Assembly (NCBI GenBank): GCA_903889895.1
Contig: CAISYZ010000175.1
Span: forward strand, 1 to 44,773
Origin: an uncultured Verrucomicrobia subdivision 3 bacterium
GTDB lineage: Bacteria; Verrucomicrobiota; Verrucomicrobiia; Limisphaerales; UBA11358
Length of the DNA stretch: 44,773 nt
Direction: 5' to 3'
This document shows, piece after piece, positions 41,036-44,773 of this stretch. Every line of letters begins with the position of its first letter. Position 1 is the stretch's first letter. The notes beneath the pieces are model-generated. The model searched no databases. It was not told the origin of the DNA and saw only the letters and a list, made by a program, of their open reading frames with translations. The position numbers and the translations under genes are program-made.

Positions 41036-43243
41036 GTGATAGCTTTTGTGCGAAAGTCATTTTTATCTTTCTGGCGTTTTAGAATCGTGGTCGCCACCTT
41101 CGGGTTGTTGCTGCTTTTCGGGCTGATTTTACAGGCCGTTGCCGCCGATGACGCGCGGCGTATCCGCATCGCCACCGCGCATTCCGCGCTGACGCTGCTC
41201 GTCGGCGAGGATGGCCGTGTCTATGAACTCGGCTACGGCAGCGTGAACAAAAATGGTTTTTCCCACGAACGCACGCCCGCGCGCGAACAGGAATTTTATC
41301 CGCAAGCCGGCGACGGTTTTGTGCTCGAACCTGCGTTGCAAGCGACGCACGCGGACGGAAATGTTTCCACCGATTTGATTTATTTGCGGCATAAAGCGCA
41401 AGTCGTGACCACAAACATTTCGCTCACGCGCATCGAGTTGAAAGATCCGGCGTATCAATTTTTTGTCACGCTTTGTCTCAAGGCTTACGCGAGCGAAGAC
41501 GTCATTGAGCAGTGGACCGAAATCCGCAATGGCGAAAATGGCGCGGTGACGCTCGACCGTTTTGCCTCGTCCGCGCCGCTGCTGCACGCAAAGGAATACT
41601 GGCTTACGCAGTTTCAGGGCGACTACCGGCGCGAGGCGACGCTCTCGGAAGAAAAACTTACGCCGGGAACAAAAGTTCTCGATTCCAAAATCGGCACGCG
41701 CGCAACGCGCTACCGCATCCCGTCGTTTATTTTGTCGTTGAACGGCCCGGCGCAGGAAGATTCCGGCGAAGTCTTTGGTGGCTCGCTCGCATGGCCGGGC
41801 AGTTTTCAAATGGCCTTCGACGTGGACTGGAATAATCATCTGCGTGCGCTGTGTGGCATCAATCCGTTCGGCGAGGAATATCATCTCAAGCCCGGCGAAA
41901 CTTTTACCACGCCCGCGATGTTGTGGACGTGGAGCAATGAAGGCAAAGGGCAGGTGAGCCGCAATTTCCATCGCTGGGCGCGCAGTTACGGAATTCGCGA
42001 TGGCGACACGCCGCGCCCGGTTTTGCTGAACAATTGGGAGGCAACTGAATTTAATTTCAACGAAAAAATAATCGTGTCGTTGTTCGACGGCGCGAAGGAA
42101 TTGGGCGCAGATTTATTTTTATTGGACGACGGCTGGTTTGGCAACGCACACGCGCGCACGAATGACGCCGCCGGCCTCGGCGACTGGCAGGTGAACACGA
42201 ACCGTCTGCCGCACGGACTTTCCTATCTCGCCGCGCAGGCGAATCAGCGCGGCATCCGCTTCGGCATCTGGCTTGAACCCGAAATGGTTGACCCGGCCAG
42301 CGACCTTTACGAATTGCATCCCGAATGGGCAATCGGCCAGCCACATCGCGCGCCTGATTTGTTCCGCAACCAGCTTGGCCTCGACTTGAGCCGTCCCGCC
42401 GTGCGCGATTTTGTGTGGCAGTCCATTGACGACACACTCAAACCAAATCCTGGCATCACCTATTTGAAATGGGACGCGAATCGCTATGTCACGCAACCGG
42501 GTTCGACTTATTTACCAGCGGGCGAGCAATCGCACTTGCTGGTTGATTACAATTTTGCTTTGTTGAACATCATGTCCCAGCTCGCGAAAAATTATCCGCA
42601 AGTCACCGCCATGCTTTGTTCCGGCGGCGGCGGCCGCGTGGATTACGGCGCGTTGAAATACTTCCACACGTTCTGGCCGAGCGACAATACCGACCCGCGC
42701 GACCGCGTTTTTATCCAATGGGGTTTTAGTCATTTTTTTCCGGCGATAACCATGTCCGACCACGTTACAAAAATGGGCAACCGTCCGCTCAAGTTTGCGC
42801 TCGATGTCGCGATGAGCGGCACGTTGGGCATGGATTTAGATGTGAGTAAACTTTCTGCCGATGAGCGCGCGACAGTTGCAGCAGGTATCGCGCTCTACAA
42901 AAACGAACTGTGCGACATGACTTTGCGCGGCAATCTTTACCGCTTGGAATCGCCTTACGACCATCCGCGTGCCGCGCTGGATTTTGTCGCGTCAGACGGT
43001 TCGCGCGCCGTGCTGTTTGTTTATCAACTTCAAGACGCGGCGAACAAAACGGTGAAACTGCGCGGGCTTGATCCGCAGATGCGTTATCGCATTGACGAAG
43101 TGAACTTGCCTGCTGGCGAAAAATCAAAACTCGCCGCGAATGGCCAAACTATTGACGGCGCGACCTTGATGCGCGATGGTCTCGTGCCGCCCTGCCAGAA
43201 GGAATTTGAAAGTTCAGTCATCGAACTGGCCGGCGAAAAATAA
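41036..43243 (+). CDS. GH36 alpha-galactosidase
   Basis: The product is 735 residues with a GTG start. The N-terminal signal-anchor (RIVVATFGLLLLFGLILQAV ending AA) predicts export. A beta-sandwich (to about 330) is followed by the GH36 barrel: VLLNNWEATEFNFNEKIIVS, LFLLDDGWFGNAHARTNDAA, GLGDWQVNTNRLPHGLSYL, GIRFGIWLEPEMVDPASDLY. The nucleophile is Asp480 in TYLKWDANRY and the acid/base is Asp550 in TFWPSDNTDP. CSGGGGRVDYG is conserved just before it. Size and motifs are those of classic bacterial GH36. The stop is only two bases upstream of the next gene, so both are cotranscribed. Confidence 0.9.
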   Translation: MIAFVRKSFLSFWRFRIVVATFGLLLLFGLILQAVAADDARRIRIATAHSALTLLVGEDGRVYELGYGSVNKNGFSHERTPAREQEFYPQAGDGFVLEPALQATHADGNVSTDLIYLRHKAQVVTTNISLTRIELKDPAYQFFVTLCLKAYASEDVIEQWTEIRNGENGAVTLDRFASSAPLLHAKEYWLTQFQGDYRREATLSEEKLTPGTKVLDSKIGTRATRYRIPSFILSLNGPAQEDSGEVFGGSLAWPGSFQMAFDVDWNNHLRALCGINPFGEEYHLKPGETFTTPAMLWTWSNEGKGQVSRNFHRWARSYGIRDGDTPRPVLLNNWEATEFNFNEKIIVSLFDGAKELGADLFLLDDGWFGNAHARTNDAAGLGDWQVNTNRLPHGLSYLAAQANQRGIRFGIWLEPEMVDPASDLYELHPEWAIGQPHRAPDLFRNQLGLDLSRPAVRDFVWQSIDDTLKPNPGITYLKWDANRYVTQPGSTYLPAGEQSHLLVDYNFALLNIMSQLAKNYPQVTAMLCSGGGGRVDYGALKYFHTFWPSDNTDPRDRVFIQWGFSHFFPAITMSDHVTKMGNRPLKFALDVAMSGTLGMDLDVSKLSADERATVAAGIALYKNELCDMTLRGNLYRLESPYDHPRAALDFVASDGSRAVLFVYQLQDAANKTVKLRGLDPQMRYRIDEVNLPAGEKSKLAANGQTIDGATLMRDGLVPPCQKEFESSVIELAGEK

Positions 43244-43245
43244 AA

Positions 43246-44641
43246 ATGTCTTCTGCCGCCAAAAATGCGTTTCGTTGTTTTTTATCTTGGCGCGGCATCG
43301 GCCTGTTTTTTATCTTGGCGTTTAAAGTCGCGTTTTCGCAGACAAATAATATTTCCGTCATGGAGGTGGGCAAATGGCGCGTCGAATACAATCTAACGAA
43401 CGGCGTCGCGGACATTTTTTGCGACGGTAAAATTCTGATTCCGCGCGCCTATGCCGTGGTGAAACTGCCGGAAACGGTGACGAGCATGGATTACCAATCT
43501 CACAAATTTTCGCAGCGACAAATTTCTGACGGTTTTGGAAGCGGCGTAGAATTCACCGTCGAATCCGCCAATGGTGACGAGGATAAAATGATTCAGACCT
43601 TCTGGCTGTATGACAAATTGGATTACATTTTGGCTGATGTAAAAGTCCAGCGAAAATCCGGCGCGAGTTCCAATTTCATGTCGCCGCTTACTTCGCAGTC
43701 GCCGGTGAATTTTCCTTCTGACGGCAACAATCGCGCGCTGGTCGTGCCGTTCGACAACGACAAATGGGTTCGCTACAACGCCGTTCCGTTCGGCACGAAT
43801 CTCACGAGCCACGAAGTCGCCGCGTTTTACAATAACGCAAGCCGGCAAGGTTTGATAATCGGCTCGATTGAACACGACATTTGGAAAACAGGAATAAAAT
43901 CAACATCGGTTTCCAACGCCATCACCGACTTGCAAATTTTTGGCGGCCTCGCTTCCGACGAAACGCGCGATGTGCTGCCGCACGGAAAAATCAGCGGTGA
44001 AATCATCGAGTCGCCGAAGGTTTTCATTGGCAGTTTTTCGGATTGGCGAAATGGTCTGGAAACTGTTGCGCGTGCAAATGCCCTCGTCGCACCCGCGCGC
44101 GTGTGGACGAATGGTGTTCCATTTGGTTGGAATAGCTGGGGAAAATTGCAGCACAAAATTTCTTTTGACAAGGCATTCCAAGTTTCCGATTTCATCGCAA
44201 GGGAATTGCAGACGAATCATTTTGAAAATCACGGCGTGGTTTACGTTGGACTGGATTCCGGTTGGACGCGGCTGAATGCGGCGCAGCTGAAGGCGTTTGT
44301 GGATCACTGTCACGCGAACGGACAGGAAGCGGGAGTTTATTTTACGCCGTTCGCTGCGTGGCATCAGGCGGATGACGCGGTGGTCGAAGGCACTGATTAC
44401 AAATATCGTGACATCTATCTTTACGCGAATGGGCAGAAACAAATGCTTGACGGTGGCGTGGCGCTTGACCCGACGCACCCTGGCACGCGGCAGCGCATTG
44501 AATACATTGCAGCGCAATTCAAGCAGGCGGGTTTCAAATATGTGAAGCTGGATTTTTTGACTCATGGATCGCTGGAGGCGGACAAACATTTTGACCCGCA
44601 GGTGACGACGGGAATTCAGGCTTACAACAACGGGATCACTG
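43246..44641 (+). pseudogene. GH27-like enzyme interrupted by an insertion element
   Basis: The start lies two bases after the GH36 stop. A signal-like N-terminus (GIGLFFILAFKVAFSQ) is followed by close parallels to the enzyme at 35564: NNRALVVPFDNDKWVRYN, TNGVPFGWNSWGKLQHK, VYVGLDSGWTRLN, HANGQEAGVYFTPFAAW, and the nucleophile Asp436 in FKYVKLDFLTHGSLEA. Homology ends abruptly at TTGIQAYNNGI. The 38 codons that follow come from unrelated DNA and stop at 44754. The acid/base Asp and the C-terminal domains are missing, so the protein should be inactive. Confidence 0.65.
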
Positions 44642-44773
44642 CTGTCCGGTTTAGAAACCCAGTAAACATTGATGGTTTTCGGTGTCTGGCGGTTGTGTGG
44701 TGGGTGGAAGTTGAGCAAGCGCCTGTGAAATGGGCATTTTCTCAAAGAGCGTGAGGCTCAAAATCTGTAAAAT
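44642..44773. mobile_element. Probable end of an insertion sequence
   Basis: The unrelated DNA starts at about 44642 with CTGTCCGGTTTAGAAACCCA, exactly where the GH27-like gene stops matching its paralogue. A sharp break inside a gene, with unlike sequence up to the window edge, suggests the terminal inverted repeat of an insertion sequence. No transposase can be identified in the 130 bases visible, so the family is unknown. Confidence 0.45.

Overview
The window looks like a piece of a high-GC Verrucomicrobia chromosome (Pedosphaera/Limisphaerales-like). That placement is an inference. It rests on an AraC-type regulator with a periplasmic-binding-protein-like sensor half (XylR type), Thr/Asn-rich secreted proteins, a duplicated DUF3857/transglutaminase protein, an SSS symporter beside galactosidases, and a spaced direct-repeat promoter motif that recurs in the window. 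No rRNA, CRISPR array or complete tRNA was found.

Layout. (1) 1-4411, plus strand: the right end of an integrated phage-like element. It holds a primase-like VirE-N/BT4734 domain protein cut by the window edge, a tiny membrane peptide, a small-terminase-like protein, a short Ig/FN3-like protein, a DnaT_2-type head-tail protein, a holin-like protein and a lipoprotein. It ends at a 3'-terminal tRNA fragment that is probably an att site. (2) 4412-11794: host genes. These are a truncated HU remnant, an exported beta-propeller, a VF530-type DNA-binding protein, a lipoprotein, an exported His/Gly/Trp-rich protein and a 1276-residue double DUF3857/transglutaminase protein whose second catalytic centre has decayed. 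(3) About 11795-32260, minus strand: a defective tailed-phage prophage. It has an integrase remnant at one end and only the C-terminal half of the large terminase at the other. Between them lies a compact head and tail operon with many 1-4 base start/stop overlaps (ATGA, TAATG, TGATG): HNH-like protein, portal-MuF fusion, prohead protease, HK97-type capsid, connector, gp10-like protein, tail proteins, fibres, tape measure and baseplate-like proteins. (4) 32384-44773: a host galactoside-use locus. It holds a GH35 beta-galactosidase, a GH27-like enzyme, a XylR/AraC regulator, a Na+/sugar symporter, a GH36 alpha-galactosidase and a second GH27-like gene cut off by what looks like the end of an insertion sequence.

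How the genes work together. Secreted GH35, GH36 and GH27-like enzymes would release galactose from oligosaccharides or galactomannan-type glycans, the SSS carrier would import sugar, and the divergent regulator would sense a sugar and bind direct half-sites about 21 bp apart. Such half-sites lie upstream of two of the glycosidase genes, and an orphan copy lies beside the prophage.

Most interesting region: within the prophage tail operon three consecutive translationally coupled genes (21003 down to 17589) start with Sec signal peptides. They encode a fibre with 15-residue repeats, a 799-residue fibre-like protein carrying a clan-D (GH27-like) glycosidase fold, and a 42-residue exported peptide. 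Virion proteins normally assemble in the cytoplasm, so this may be an exported fibre/glycosidase cassette. The decoration-like protein and the capsid of the same operon also carry hydrophobic, export-like segments.
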